A program made the position numbers and the translations under genes. From positions 40,566,147 to 40,630,146 of the forward strand of contig NC_061797.1 in the NCBI RefSeq assembly GCF_021462225.1: a DNA stretch of 64,000 nt, given 5' to 3'. Below the pieces are notes generated by a model. The model did no database searches, was not told the DNA's origin, and saw only the letters and a list, made by a program, of their open reading frames with translations. Below are positions 24,538 to 34,651 of this stretch, piece after piece (position 1 is the first letter of the stretch; the number at the start of each line of letters is the position of its first letter). Source of the stretch: Girardinichthys multiradiatus (lineage: Eukaryota > Chordata > Actinopteri > Cyprinodontiformes > Goodeidae).

Positions 24538-27500
24538 CGGTTCACTGAAAAAAGTCAATTATTTGTTTGATTTTCATTATTATTTTACAGTGAGATAGGC
24601 AGCTACATGTACCCAGTCCTTTTATGGTCACACCTAGAATAGAAAATAGAAAATAATAAATTAATAAACTGCTCTTGATTTACAATGCTGGGAAGAAAGT
24701 CTTGTTTTTACCTTTACACCCTTTAGAGAAATACTTTTTTTTCTTTCTTTGATTTACTATTTATGGCAAAAAAAAAAGTTTTTTGCCCCTTTCGCATGCT
24801 CCAATATTGATTTAAAATGGAAAGTGAATCACTGGGCTAACAGACGGTGAAGGAGAAAACAGCTTAAGTGGTTCCCTTGTGTCAGCAGGTTAACCAAAGC
24901 ATTTCACACAGACTTTTATAGCACAAGAAAGTGCTTTGTGCCTGAAAAGACTAAACTTAAAACAAATGTCAAATGTGACACCAAAGGGTAATGGCAGGAC
25001 ACAAAATGAGTTGTTTCTTGTGTAAGCCATGTTTGTCACTTGAGGGTTTACTCCCCTTTAAATGTTTCTGAGAAAAGAAGACATTGTTTCAAGTGTTAAT
25101 TGTTAAACATAATGCACTCTTACTTTTCTTGGTTTTCTTGGCTTTCATCTTGTTCTGCAGATAAATCATAACGGCTGACCTGCAACAACAGTAGTAGACC
25201 TTTTTGGGAATAATGTCTTTAACCTTTGTGAACATAAGTTCTTAGGGTGTTTGTTCCCAGTTTAGGTTAGCAATAATGACCTCAGCAAATTGTCATTATC
25301 CTGCTAGTCGTACTGGGTTTTGAGTGGTGGTTATAGCTGTCTGAGAATGAGGTCAAGAGGTCAAGTACCAAAGCACGGTGTCATGGAACACAAAGTCAAG
25401 TGATGGAGCATGTGTGGCTGAAGAGTCTAACAGATGCACAGGGCAAAAAACCCCCAGAGAAATACACACTAAAGGATGTTTTTTCTTGGGTTAAAACTTA
25501 GGCAAACAGATGTTGACAGACAAGAGTACAAGTTCATCCCAGGGTGAGGAGACATAAACACTTAAGGAAGTCATCTTTTTGACTGGACATGGGAGACATT
25601 CAGCCAAGGCTGTGAAGTCATAAAACTGGAGCACACACAATCAGCACCTATCAGCCAACTCCATATTTCTCTCATATTCTCCCATTTATGTCAGTAGAGT
25701 TGCTTAACCTTGCTGTTGTCCTTGGCCTCTGAACTGTTAATAAGCCTATTTGTTAAAATGACACTGGCAGGCAGCATAAGCTTGGTCCCTCTATTCCTCA
25801 ATACGGAAGTCTGTTATACCCACCCACCCTTGCTCGTCTGGCAGAGGTGAGGGGATATCACTCTGACTGCTGTGACAGCTCTACTTTAGCATATTCATGA
25901 CAAGTAGAGTCTCATTTCACAGGTGTATTAAAATATCCCTAACCCCTTTCTCATAGGGAACCTTGTCTCATACCACAATGGCTGGATGCCATGCATGAAA
26001 ATCGATGGGGAAAATATGTAGAAATATAAGCATGCATCAGAGGCTAGGTCAAGAACCTAATTTCACAGTGACACCAGAGGTAATTTGGCTCCAGAAATGT
26101 TTGTCAATTCGCCATTCGTTTGAGCAGGCATGGCATTGTGAGGCCCTCTGACGTGAGTGCAAGGTGGCCAACCTGAACGTCTGTATTTATGGCGCACTTT
26201 TGTGAATACATTACGCCTGTCACAATGAAATAAGTGACATACTTACATACAGCGAGGAGTAAGTCCAAAAGGGGTGAGCGCTGGGCGAGGGAGAGATAAG
26301 AGGAGAGGTAATTAGTACATTCATCTTTTTTATGATATCATTTCTCAGACATATATGATCACAATGTAAATTAGAAATAAGGAGGGACCTGCAGAAAATG
26401 GAATTCATTTGGAGCAGGTCAATCGCCCTACAATAGCATTGCTGGGAGGCCAGGTGTAATTTACGGAGGCTCTTGGCCCTCTCTCTCTTCTGCCATGCAC
26501 CTGGCAGAGCCTGATACCCTGCTGCTCCCCACAGCTGCTGGGCCTCCTCTCCCACAGATAACACTCTTGTCTTCAAATGAGATTCATTTACTGCTCTGGA
26601 AAAGAAGGAAAGGGATAGAAAAGGCAGAAGTGATGAGCCAAACCTGCTCTCTTTTTCTCCAGCGTCTTTCTGTCTTTCTCCTGTGATTCAAGCCCAAGCA
26701 CTTACTGTAATGGCATTCTATGGATTATTGATTTTTGATTTGGTTTTTCTGCTCGGCAGATGCCTCCCATTTTAGCGGAGCCATTACCTCCGTAACGATT
26801 AGAAACAAAAAGTTAATTATGTAATTATAAAGCCAATAACAGCCTGCACTGGTTTACCCTGCTTTAGTCGGTTTAAACATTATCTCTTGTGTGCACATCA
26901 TAACAGGCGGAATGTGAGGAGAAGAGATTAACGCCTTGGAAAGCAGATGCGGAATTTAATTCTCCAGTCCATGGCTGCCTGGGAAACCATTAAGTAATCA
27001 CAACATTCTCCCTCGATTAAATTCACGGCTGCCACTTTGCACACAAATGGAAGGGGAAGAAGAGGTGCCTGCGACGCGTTCCCATTTTTATTGACTATAA
27101 CGTCAGTCCCTGCCTGCAGGCAAAGATGAATAAAACTGCTAAATAGGGTGCCTCAATCTGTCAGGAAATGAAAAGTTTGAGTGGGCAAAATAAAATCTAA
27201 GTAAAATAAAAATAGAGGGGGCATGTTGTGATGTGTTAGGCACGATAAAGCTCACTTGGAGCAGACAAAATAAATGGGGTAGCAAAAAGATGCTCTTGAT
27301 ATTTCCCATTATTTTCCGTTATTTTACTCCACCACAAATGATTTTTGTCCCCAGAAGCTACAGATAAGGCTGATGGTGAGAGGAAGTGGCTGCATTGGTT
27401 TAAACAGATTAGAGAGGTCTACTTTCTGCAGACCTACACACAGCTCTACTGTGTGCATGCAGTGACAGCACACTTGTATTGACAACTTGTGATGCTTGCG

Positions 27501-27872
27501 GTAAGTGAGACTAATTCCTTATAGATGGTTATGTGAGGAATTAATTTGGTCTCGAAGTAATATTTACCTGATGTTACACAATAAAGCTGCATGAAACAGC
27601 CCTGGAGAGACAGAGGTCAGAGGGGCAGCCTCCTTCTATAAATGAGCACTTAAGGGCAGAAAGAGAGCCCTGCTCTGATTAATTGGGCAATTCATTAGTT
27701 TGGTTAAGTCGTTTAGTAAGATGGGTGAGACCGGGGGCTGTAACCAGAGGGCTTTGCCTGCTAAAGACGAGGAGTTCTCAGACTGATCTTGGATGAAAAG
27801 CATCCAATGAGCAGTAAAAACACCACAGCCTCAGTATCGTTGCTTTTGGTAAAAAACACACAATGACACATG
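24538..27872. other. Noncoding; includes possible conserved block
   Basis: No coding gene, RNA gene or clear mobile element was recognised. From about 25980 to 27130 the sequence looks less decayed (see separate entry). The remainder is AT-rich, with long A or T runs near 24735 and 24768. Confidence 0.5.
25980..27130. promoter_or_regulatory. Candidate conserved noncoding region
   Basis: This 1.1-kb stretch lacks recognisable repeats and contains clustered homeodomain-type cores, such as GTTAATTATGTAATTATAA near 26811, and other AT-core words in a balanced background. Such texture is common in teleost regulatory deserts around developmental genes. The call is an inference and rests on no alignment. 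Confidence 0.25.
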
Positions 27873-28155
27873 CAGTTCTTTGAAACAGTCTTTACCCCCT
27901 TTTACATTTCTTCTGTTTTTGCTTTTTTGTCAAACACGACCAAATGTTTTAGATCATAAATATGAGGAAAAAATAATCAATACAGTCAATACAGTTTTGA
28001 AATTCTGATTTCTTAATAAGGTAAGAAAGCTAACCAAACCAGACTGACCCTATGTAAAAAAGCAAAAACAGTCATGGTTTGTTTGTGATAACTGGCAGGT
28101 GTTAGGATTATGTTCTGTTGGAGGACTTGTTTGTTGTTTCTATTTCATCCCTACT

Positions 28156-28287
28156 CGGTGCTTCAAGCACTGAATGATCATTCTTGCGCATGCGCAGGTC
28201 GAGAAATTAATAACAACATGGTCACATGTGACCTACCGGTGGCTCACGTGAGTCTATACAGTCACATGACACCGGGAGTCCAGTCCC
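28156..28287 (+). repeat. Left inverted terminal repeat of DIRS element
   Basis: The 132 bases pair with 33660-33791 read in reverse, with five mismatches, most of them C/T or G/A changes and two at CpG sites. The outermost 16 bases (28140-28155) differ from the other terminus, as is normal for DIRS. Compared with the internal complementary region, the left terminus has lost 12 bases between CCCTACT and CGGTGC. Confidence 0.9.
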
Positions 28288-28472
28288 TTCTTTCTTCTCG
28301 CGCGCAGGTTGATGAATGCAGGTGTTGACTTGTGTTTGTTTGTTCCTCTTATTGCTTGCTGCTGGGAGCCTCGTGATCGTTGTGATCGGAGCTGCGGATG
28401 ATTCTGCCCTCCAGAGGCTGCGCAAGCTACCTTTTCTTCCTGGGTTTCTGGTAAGTTTGTTCGGCTCACAGG

Positions 28473-29108
28473 TGGCGTTTTCTGCTTGTGCTGAATCCAT
28501 TTAGTTTCGGCAGTAGTTTACTGCTCGCTTTTGTTTATTCCTGTTTGTCCGACCAGCCAGTGGCGTTTTCTGCTCGTGCTGAGTCCGTCATTCAATTATA
28601 CGTTGCTATTTCTGATTGTATGACTCGCATGTGGCATTTTCTGCTCGTGCTGAGTTTATTTACTTTCTTCAGCAGTGATTGCTGCTTGCTTTGATTTGAC
28701 TCGCCAGTGGCGATTTCTGCTCGTGCTGAGTCCGTTCATTCAATTATACTTTGCTATTTCTGATTGTCCGACCAGCCAGTGGCGTTTTCTGCTCGTGCTG
28801 AGTCCATCATTCAATTATACGTTGCTATTTCTGATTATCTGACTCGCAGGTAGCGTTTTCTGATCGTGCTAAGTATATTTACTTTCTTCGGCAGTATTGC
28901 TGCTCGCTTTGATTTGGCTCGCCAGTGGCGTTTTCTGCTCGTGCTGAGTCCGTTCATTCATTTATACGAAAAATATTACTATTTCTGATTATCTGACTCG
29001 CAGGTAGCGTTTTCTGCTCGTGCTGAGTATATTTACTTTCTTCGGCAGTGATTGCTGCTCGCTTTGATTTGACTCGCCAGTGGCGTTTTCTGCTCATGCT
29101 GAGTCCTA
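28473..29108 (+). repeat. Nine-copy tandem repeat in DIRS leader
   Basis: A motif close to TGGCGTTTTCTGCTCGTGCT recurs at 28473, 28561, 28632, 28708, 28780, 28851, 28926, 29005 and 29081, with spacing of 71-88 bases. Two kinds of spacer alternate (one with TTTCTGATT and GTCCGACC or TCTGACTCGC, the other with GCTCGCTTTGATTTG), so the array looks like a longer unit duplicated several times. It lies between the left terminal repeat and gag. It may be a promoter or packaging region; this is inference. Confidence 0.85.
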
Positions 29109-29178
29109 CGGCTTGTTGCTGTAACAGGGTCTTGATGGCGTTTTTTCTGCCCGTTCGACCCCATCTGTCCACTGGGTC

Positions 29179-30765
29179 ATGGACAATCTTTGTTGTGCGT
29201 CCTGTTCGGCTCCCCTACAGCCAGAGGACGGCCATGACATGTGCCCTCCCTGCCTTGGTGTTGACCATCTCAGGGAGGCGCTTTCAGATCACGCCTGCTC
29301 TAATTGCAGCGTTCTGCCCCGAGCGGTTGGCCCGGCTGTCCTCGGTGGAGCAGCCTGTTGACTGGACGGTCTCTGCCCAGCAGGATCCGTTGCCGCTTGG
29401 ACAGGGTGCGGCCTCCACGAAACGGTCTGCTGAGAATGTGCCCTTGGAGTCTAGAAGGAGAGCCAAGCGGCGAGGCCCCCCGAGACTGTCCTCTAGAGTG
29501 GACCAACTTTCTATGGAACTGGCCCAGATGAAGGCCCTCCTTCAGTCTCTCCGGGCGGATGGTGACCGCAATGAGCCTTCCCCTCCTGAACATGCCAGGT
29601 CCTCGCATTGCGAGGATGATGTTATATCAGTTGCGGCCTCGGGCACCCTCTTTTGTGAGGCCTTTCCGAAATTGGGCTCCCGGACCTCAGGTTCGGGGTC
29701 CGGTGCCTCCCTGGGAGGTGCCTGGAACCGGTGTCTGCAGCTATTAAAACTGCTCTGGGCTGTTTGCAGCTGGACGTTCCCCTGGCCCAGCCTGCCCCAT
29801 CTAGCGCCTTCTTTAGGCGCCGTGATGCCGAGGCTGCCTTTGTTGTTCCTCCCTCAGTAGAATACGTCCAGGAGCTGCATGCTTGCTGGACTGACACAAG
29901 GGCCTTTTCCCACCCGACAGCGGATGGCAGGGCCCTGACTGCCATGCACGGGGCACCCAAGTTCAGGTTGGGCTGCATGCCCCCTGTCGAGTCTGCCATT
30001 GCTTCCTTCATCGTTCCTCCCGATGAGGCGTTGAGGACTAATGCCCGTTGTTCACGACCGCAATGCCGTGTCACGGACGATTTACTGTGTAGGGCCTATG
30101 ACTCAGGTGCCCGAATGGGCCGCATAGGGAACTCACTCTCCCATCTGATGTTGGGCCTCTCCTCCTCGTCGGTTCCCTTGGACCAGTCTACTCAGGGCTT
30201 GTTGGACGCCTCTCTGCAGGCCTTCTCCCTGATGACACGTGAGCTTGGTCGCACGCTCTCTACATTGGTCCATGCTCGGCGCCAGGTGTGGCTGGCGCAA
30301 TCGCCCCTGACCGAACCTTGCAGGAGAACACTGAGGGCTCTTCCTGTGGTTCCGGGGGAACTCTTCGGTTCTGCTGCACTGGAGGCTTTGGAGCGTACAG
30401 CCCAGGCCTCAAGAACACGGCAGCAGCAGGCGGGTCTCCATAGACCTCCCCGCTGGCCAGTTGCTGCCGGGGCAGCTAGGCACTCATTCCGGGGTTCCCT
30501 CCCCCCTCCTGTCCCTTTCTTGGGGTCCACAAGCATGGCTCCTGGACAGAGACCGACTAGGGCCCAAGGGGACCATGGTGGGGCCCGGGGTTTGCGCCCA
30601 GTTCAGTCTGCTTATCCCGGTTGGTGTTTCCCCAGGCCCTCCCGGGCCAGCTCAGTTATTGGGCTGTTTACGCCCCGGACTCGTGGGTGTTGTCCACTCT
30701 GTCCCGGGGATACTACCGTCTTCAGTTCCGCCGCCGGCCTCCTACCCCCAGCCGGGCCAAGATGA
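29179..30765 (+). pseudogene. DIRS gag-like gene, frameshifted
   Basis: The likely start is the ATG at 29179 (MDNLCCASCSAPL). Its first 45 residues carry a CxxC/HxxC cluster (cysteines near residues 5, 6, 9, 22, 25, 41 and 44) typical of fish DIRS gag proteins, which bind the element's RNA. The reading passes to a second frame near 29.31 kb, then back to the first near 29.70 kb, so two frameshifts break it. The middle has basic runs (RRRAKRRG) and a predicted coiled segment; the last part, to 30765, is rich in Pro and Ser. It overlaps the start of the reverse transcriptase frame at 30621, an arrangement usual for this group. Confidence 0.75.
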
Positions 30766-32070
30766 CGGTCATCTGCGACCCAATGAAGGCTCGGGCCCTG
30801 GACCGGGAGATCTGCACCTTGCTGGCCAAGGTTGCGATTGTTCCGGTGAACCCCCTGCGGGATCCCGGGGGTTTTTATTCAGTTTATTTTCTGGTTCCCA
30901 AGAAGACCGGCGGTCTTCGTCCAATTCTGGACCTCCGGGGTCTGAACACTTTTCTCAAGGTTCTAAGTTTCCGTATGTTGACCACCCAGGAGGTTCTGCA
31001 GGCGATCTCCCCGGGAGACTGGTTCACGGCTATCGACCTGGAGGATGCCTATTTTTATGTCCCCATTGCTCCGGACCATTGGCGTTTTCTCCGCTTTGCC
31101 TTTTACGGGAGGCACTTCCAATTCTGGGTTCTTCCCTTTGGTCTTTCCCTCTCTCCTCGGGTGTTCACCCGGTGTGTGGCAGTGGCCCTTTCCCCCATGC
31201 AGGCATGAGGACTGCGGATCCTGCCCTATTTGGACGACTGGCTCATTTGTGCTGCAACCCGCGATCAGGCGATCCGAGACACCCGGACGGTGCTCGACCA
31301 CACACGTCAGCTGGGTTTGAAGGTGAACCTGAGGAAGAGCAGCCTGACCCCCTCCCAGGTGACTATTTTCTTAGGCATGGTTCTAGATTCCGGTTCCATG
31401 ACCACCTGTCCTTCTCCTCGGCGCATCGGCGATATCCTGGCTGTGCTTCCGAGCTTCCGTTTTGGCAGGGCTCCACGGTTTGTGGAGTGGCTGCGTCTTC
31501 TGGGCATGCTCACTGCTGCGTCCAGCGTGGTGCCTCTGGGGCTTCTTTCATTGCGGCCCCTGCAGATGTGGCTGAACGGGGTCGGCTTGGACCCCTCCCG
31601 GCGTACTCACCGGCTCCGACGGCTTCGGGTTGTGCCTCGGTGCCTACAGTCTCTGTCCCAGTGGCAGAACGGGTCCTACATCATGGCGGGGTGTCCCGCT
31701 CGGCCCCCTTCCGTGTCGGAGGGAAGTCGTCCATACGGATGCTTCCTCCAAGGGTTGGGGAGCGACCTGGCAAGACCGTGCAGCTCAGGGGGTGTGGTCC
31801 CCGCGGCAGTGCGGGGTCCATATCAATGTTCTGGGGCTGATGGCTGTGTTCCTGGCGCTCCGTGCTTTCCTTCCAGGGCTGCTAGGACGACATGTGTTGG
31901 TCCGGTCGGACAACACCACGGTTGTCTTCCATGTAAATCACCAAGGGGGGTCCAGGTCTCTGAGACTACTGTCCCTGGCCCGGCGGCTCCTGTTCTGGGC
32001 GGCGCCACGCCTTGCCAGCCTCAGGGCAGCCTATATTACTTTCTGTCTCGGCAGGTGCCACTTCCGAGGA
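30621..32070 (+). pseudogene. DIRS reverse transcriptase and RNase H, broken
   Basis: This gene would copy the element RNA into DNA. The reverse transcriptase shows VPKKTGGLRPILDLRGLN, the first catalytic Asp in TAIDLEDAY (31035-31037), LPFGLSLSPRVFT, and the catalytic YLDD at 31227-31238. A TGA at 31206-31208 interrupts the frame just before YLDD, probably from a decayed CGA. The frame shifts near 31.67 kb into RNase H, with catalytic Asp in HTDASSKG (31738-31740) and RSDNTT (31909-31911). The expected Glu in the helix between them is Gly (GGG at 31834-31836). Near 32.03 kb a deletion and more shifts remove the end of RNase H. Confidence 0.85.
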
Positions 32071-33571
32071 GTGGCGGCTTCACACGGAGGTGGTGGATCG
32101 CATTTGGGCCACCTTCGGCAGGGCGGAGGTGGACCTGTTTTCCTCGAGAGATGCAGTTCACTGTCCCCTCTGGTTTTCCCTGATGGACAATGCCAGTCCT
32201 CTGGGTTGCGACGCACTGGCGCACGAGTGGCCCCGGACCCTTCTCTACGCCTTTCCCCCGTTCCCCCTGATCCCCCAGACGCTTCTGAGGGTTCTTCAGG
32301 ACAGGCACGAGCTCCTTCTGGTAGCCCCCTTTTGGCCAGGGAGGACCTGGTTTCCTCTGCTGCGCAGGCTCTGCTCTAGCTTGCCGATGCGCCGATCCGG
32401 GCCGCTTGAAACTCTGGCTTTGGCCTCTACAGGTGCAGGCTCTGTCTTCTCCCATTATGGAGGCAGGGTTGGACAGACCATGACTGGTACATGGGCACCG
32501 TCCACGCGGGCCGCCTATGGTGCTAAATGGGCGGTCTTTGCCGGCTGGTGCCGTGGTAAGGGACTGGACTCTATTCGCTGTCCTGTTTCCCATTTGCTGT
32601 CCTTCCTCCAGGAGTTGCTGGATCTAGGGCGATCCCCTTCCACCTTGAAGGTGTATGTAGCAGCCATTTCCCGTTGGCATGTTGGGTTTGGTGGTTGCTC
32701 TGTTGGCCGACATGGGGATGTCGCGCTGTTCCTGAAGGGTGCCAGGCGCTTGTGTCCGCCCAGGCGCCCTGTGGCCCCTACGTGGGATTTGTCGCTAGTG
32801 CTTGCGGCTCTTCAGTCCCCCCCTTTTGAGCCCGTTACAGGGGCGGATCTCAAGTGGCTCTCCCTGAAAACCGCCTTCCTGTTGGCCATTGCTTCTGCCA
32901 AACGGGTGGGGGAATTGCATGCTCTGTCTGTGTTTGAACCATGTTGTCGGTGGAACCCGGATGGCTCCGGTGTTACACTGTGGACTAATGCTTCCTTTGT
33001 GCCAAAGGTGCCTGCAGTGGCTGGCAGTGTGCTGCCACTCAGGCTTTCCCGATTTAATCCTGGTGCCCCCTCTGAGCCTCTTTGCCCTGTCCGAGCGCTT
33101 GAGGTGTATGTCCGCTCCACGGCACCCATTTGTCGGACTGACTGCCTCTTCGTTTGTTATGCTGGCTCTCGGAAAGGTCAGGCCATTTCTAGACAGCGGT
33201 TGGCACGTTGGATTGTGGAGATGATCTCTGTGGCTTACTCCTTGCAGGATCAGCCCCTGCCGAGCAGCGTGCGCTGTCACTCCACTAGGAGCCTCTCCAC
33301 CTCGTAGGCTGCCATGACCGGGGTGCCTCTGGAGGCCATTTGTGAAGCTGCTTCCTGGACGGCGCCAAGCACCTTTGCCAGGTTTTACAGGGTGAACGTC
33401 GCCACGCGCATCCCCTGCAGGGAATACTGGAGCAACCGCCTTCTGCGTCCCGCTGAGGTTAGTGGTGTTGCTGTGTTCCTTGGGGTCTCCGTGGGATCCC
33501 TCGGGACCCTGTTGGTATGCGTCATCCAGTGCTTGAAGCACCGCCTCTGGCGGTCAGTAGGGATGAAATAG
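32012..33571 (+). pseudogene. DIRS methyltransferase-like segment and tyrosine recombinase, stop-interrupted
   Basis: The frame opens after the RNase H break. Residues about 40-120 (DLFSSRDAVHCPLW, then ALAHEWP, LLYAFPPFPLI) match the segment between RNase H and recombinase that in DIRS elements is called a methyltransferase-like domain. The recombinase follows from about residue 155 (GTWAPSTRAAYGAKW). Catalytic residues visible are Arg in KRVGEL (32903-32905), His and Arg in HSTR (33278-33289) and Tyr in RFYRVN (33386-33388). A TAG at 33305-33307, probably from a Trp codon, separates the Tyr from the rest. The enzyme would insert the circular DNA into the genome. The frame ends beside the internal complementary region. 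Confidence 0.85.
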
Positions 33572-33625
33572 AACGAAAGTTACGTATGTAACTACGGTTC
33601 TATGAATCCCGGATGACCGCCAGAG
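33526..33625 (-). repeat. DIRS internal complementary region
   Basis: The sequence is the reverse complement of the two element ends joined head to tail. Bases 33556-33571 pair with the left terminus (28140-28155), the AAC at 33572-33574 corresponds to the shared GTT, and 33575-33625 pairs with the right terminus (33793-33843). It also retains the 12 bases that the left terminus has lost. In DIRS replication this region is thought to align the ends so that a single-stranded circle can be closed. Confidence 0.9.
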
Positions 33626-33659
33626 CGCTCGGTCTCCGCGTGCTCGCGAGAAGATTGTC

Positions 33660-33791
33660 GGGACTGGACTCCCGGTGTCATGTGACTATATAGACTCATG
33701 TGAGCCACCGGTAGGTCACATGTAACCATGTTGTTATTAATTTCTCAACGTGCGCATGCGCAAGAATGATCATTCAGTGCTTGAAGCACCG
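33660..33791 (-). repeat. Right inverted terminal repeat of DIRS element
   Basis: This is the partner of 28156-28287. It is followed by a 55-base right terminus (33792-33846) that has its own inverted copy in the internal complementary region, so the right end forms a long stem with about 170 bases between the arms. Confidence 0.9.
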
Positions 33792-34651
33792 CCTCTGGCG
33801 GTCATCCGGGATTCATAGAACCGTAGTTACATACGTAACTTTCGTTCCTTACCTTCCAGAGTCAGAGTGGCAGGGGTGGAGCCTTCTTCACACACCTGTC
33901 CTGGATCCTGCTGATGAGTGCAGCTGGCATTTAAGCTCCTGGATGTGATCCATTCCTTGCCGGTTTATTCAGTGACACTGGTACTGAACGAGACAGCTGA
34001 CAATCGGCCCTTGAGATATTCTCGAGTAATCTTGTGTTTTTGTGTTTTCTTAAGGACACTTTGTGAAGTCTGGAACTCACCTTTTGCTGGAGTTTAAGGA
34101 CTCTTGGATGTGGACTCAATCTCCTGGAAACTCTCACCTGAAGGTCAACAATCCTCCGTCCTGCCACTCTCCCTCTCTTTCTCTCGGACCTGGAACACAA
34201 ACCTATCCCAAAAACAGAATCACTTACCTCCTGGATATCCTTTGCTACCTCCCTACCAAGAGCCTGTAAGAAAGAAAAATACATTCTCCTCTTCATACTC
34301 ACTTATACTCCTTTGGATTATTCATTTAAGATCTTCCTATTCCTTTGCAGGATGAATCAATCCATCATTTCTTTTTGTAAATAAACTTCACTAAAACTTT
34401 TCATCAGTCTCTGTCTCATTGTTCTGGTTTTGCCTGTACTCGGGTACTCCTCCTGTTACAACTCAACAGCAGGTCTTTGTGAAGGAAATTATATTTTCTT
34501 AATAAATGACATTATTATTTTAAAGTGCTTTTTGTATTTACTGAGATTCTCTGTGTCTGATATTAAAATCTTTTTGCAGAATTGCATCAGTTAGGTGTGA
34601 CAAAAACAAACAGAAAATCTGTAAGGGGGGCAATGGTTTTTCATAGCACTT

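Larger units (their letters stand above)
28139..33846 (+). mobile_element. DIRS-type tyrosine-recombinase retrotransposon, near full length, broken
   Basis: The 5.7-kb element has all structural parts of the DIRS group: inverted terminal repeats (28156-28287 and 33660-33791), an internal complementary region (33526-33625) matching the joined ends, a gag-like frame, reverse transcriptase with RNase H, and a tyrosine recombinase instead of an integrase. GTT occurs at both borders (28136-28138 and 33844-33846) with no longer duplication, as expected when a circular DNA is inserted by recombination across a trinucleotide. It lies inside a solo LTR. Stops and frameshifts in every gene make it inactive. 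GC content is clearly higher than in the surroundings. Confidence 0.9.
28100..34468 (+). mobile_element. Solo LTR, interrupted by a DIRS element
   Basis: The LTR starts TGTTAGGATTATG at 28100 and ends TACAACTCAACA at 34468, with GCAGG duplicated outside at 28095-28099 and 34469-34473. Terminal TGTT and AACA are inverted, as in LTRs. Without the DIRS insertion it would be about 660 bp. An AATAAA at 34380-34385 lies about 85 bp before the end, the usual position for the R/U5 part. The order of parts supports plus orientation. No gag or pol of this LTR family is present, so it is a recombination-derived solo LTR. Confidence 0.8.
27873..34651. mobile_element. Nonautonomous Tc1-like element, family C, host of nested insertions
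   Basis: Two halves, 27873-28099 and 34474-34651, form one element once the inner insertion is removed. The left end reads CAGTTCTTTGAAACAGTCT then TACCCCC. The right end reads AAGGGGGGCAATGG then TTTTTCATAGCACTT before TA at 34652-34653. Both halves share the TTCTGTTTTTGC / GACAAAAACAAACAGAAA pairing that marks this family's terminal repeats. Sequence across the break (GTGATAACTGGCAG, then GTCTTTGTGAAGGAAATT) is in the order expected inside the fish element. It has no transposase of its own. The same family recurs at 52920-53586. Confidence 0.7.

Noticed and set aside
28473..29108. Regularly spaced repeats resembling a CRISPR array
   Set aside because: The spacers are themselves related and alternate, the sequence lies inside a eukaryotic DIRS retrotransposon, and there are no cas genes.
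32036..32593. 185-codon minus-strand ORF
   Set aside because: Antisense shadow of the DIRS segment between RNase H and recombinase.
32795..33541. 248-codon minus-strand ORF
   Set aside because: It is antisense to the DIRS recombinase, which has clear catalytic motifs on the plus strand; high GC content produces such shadows.
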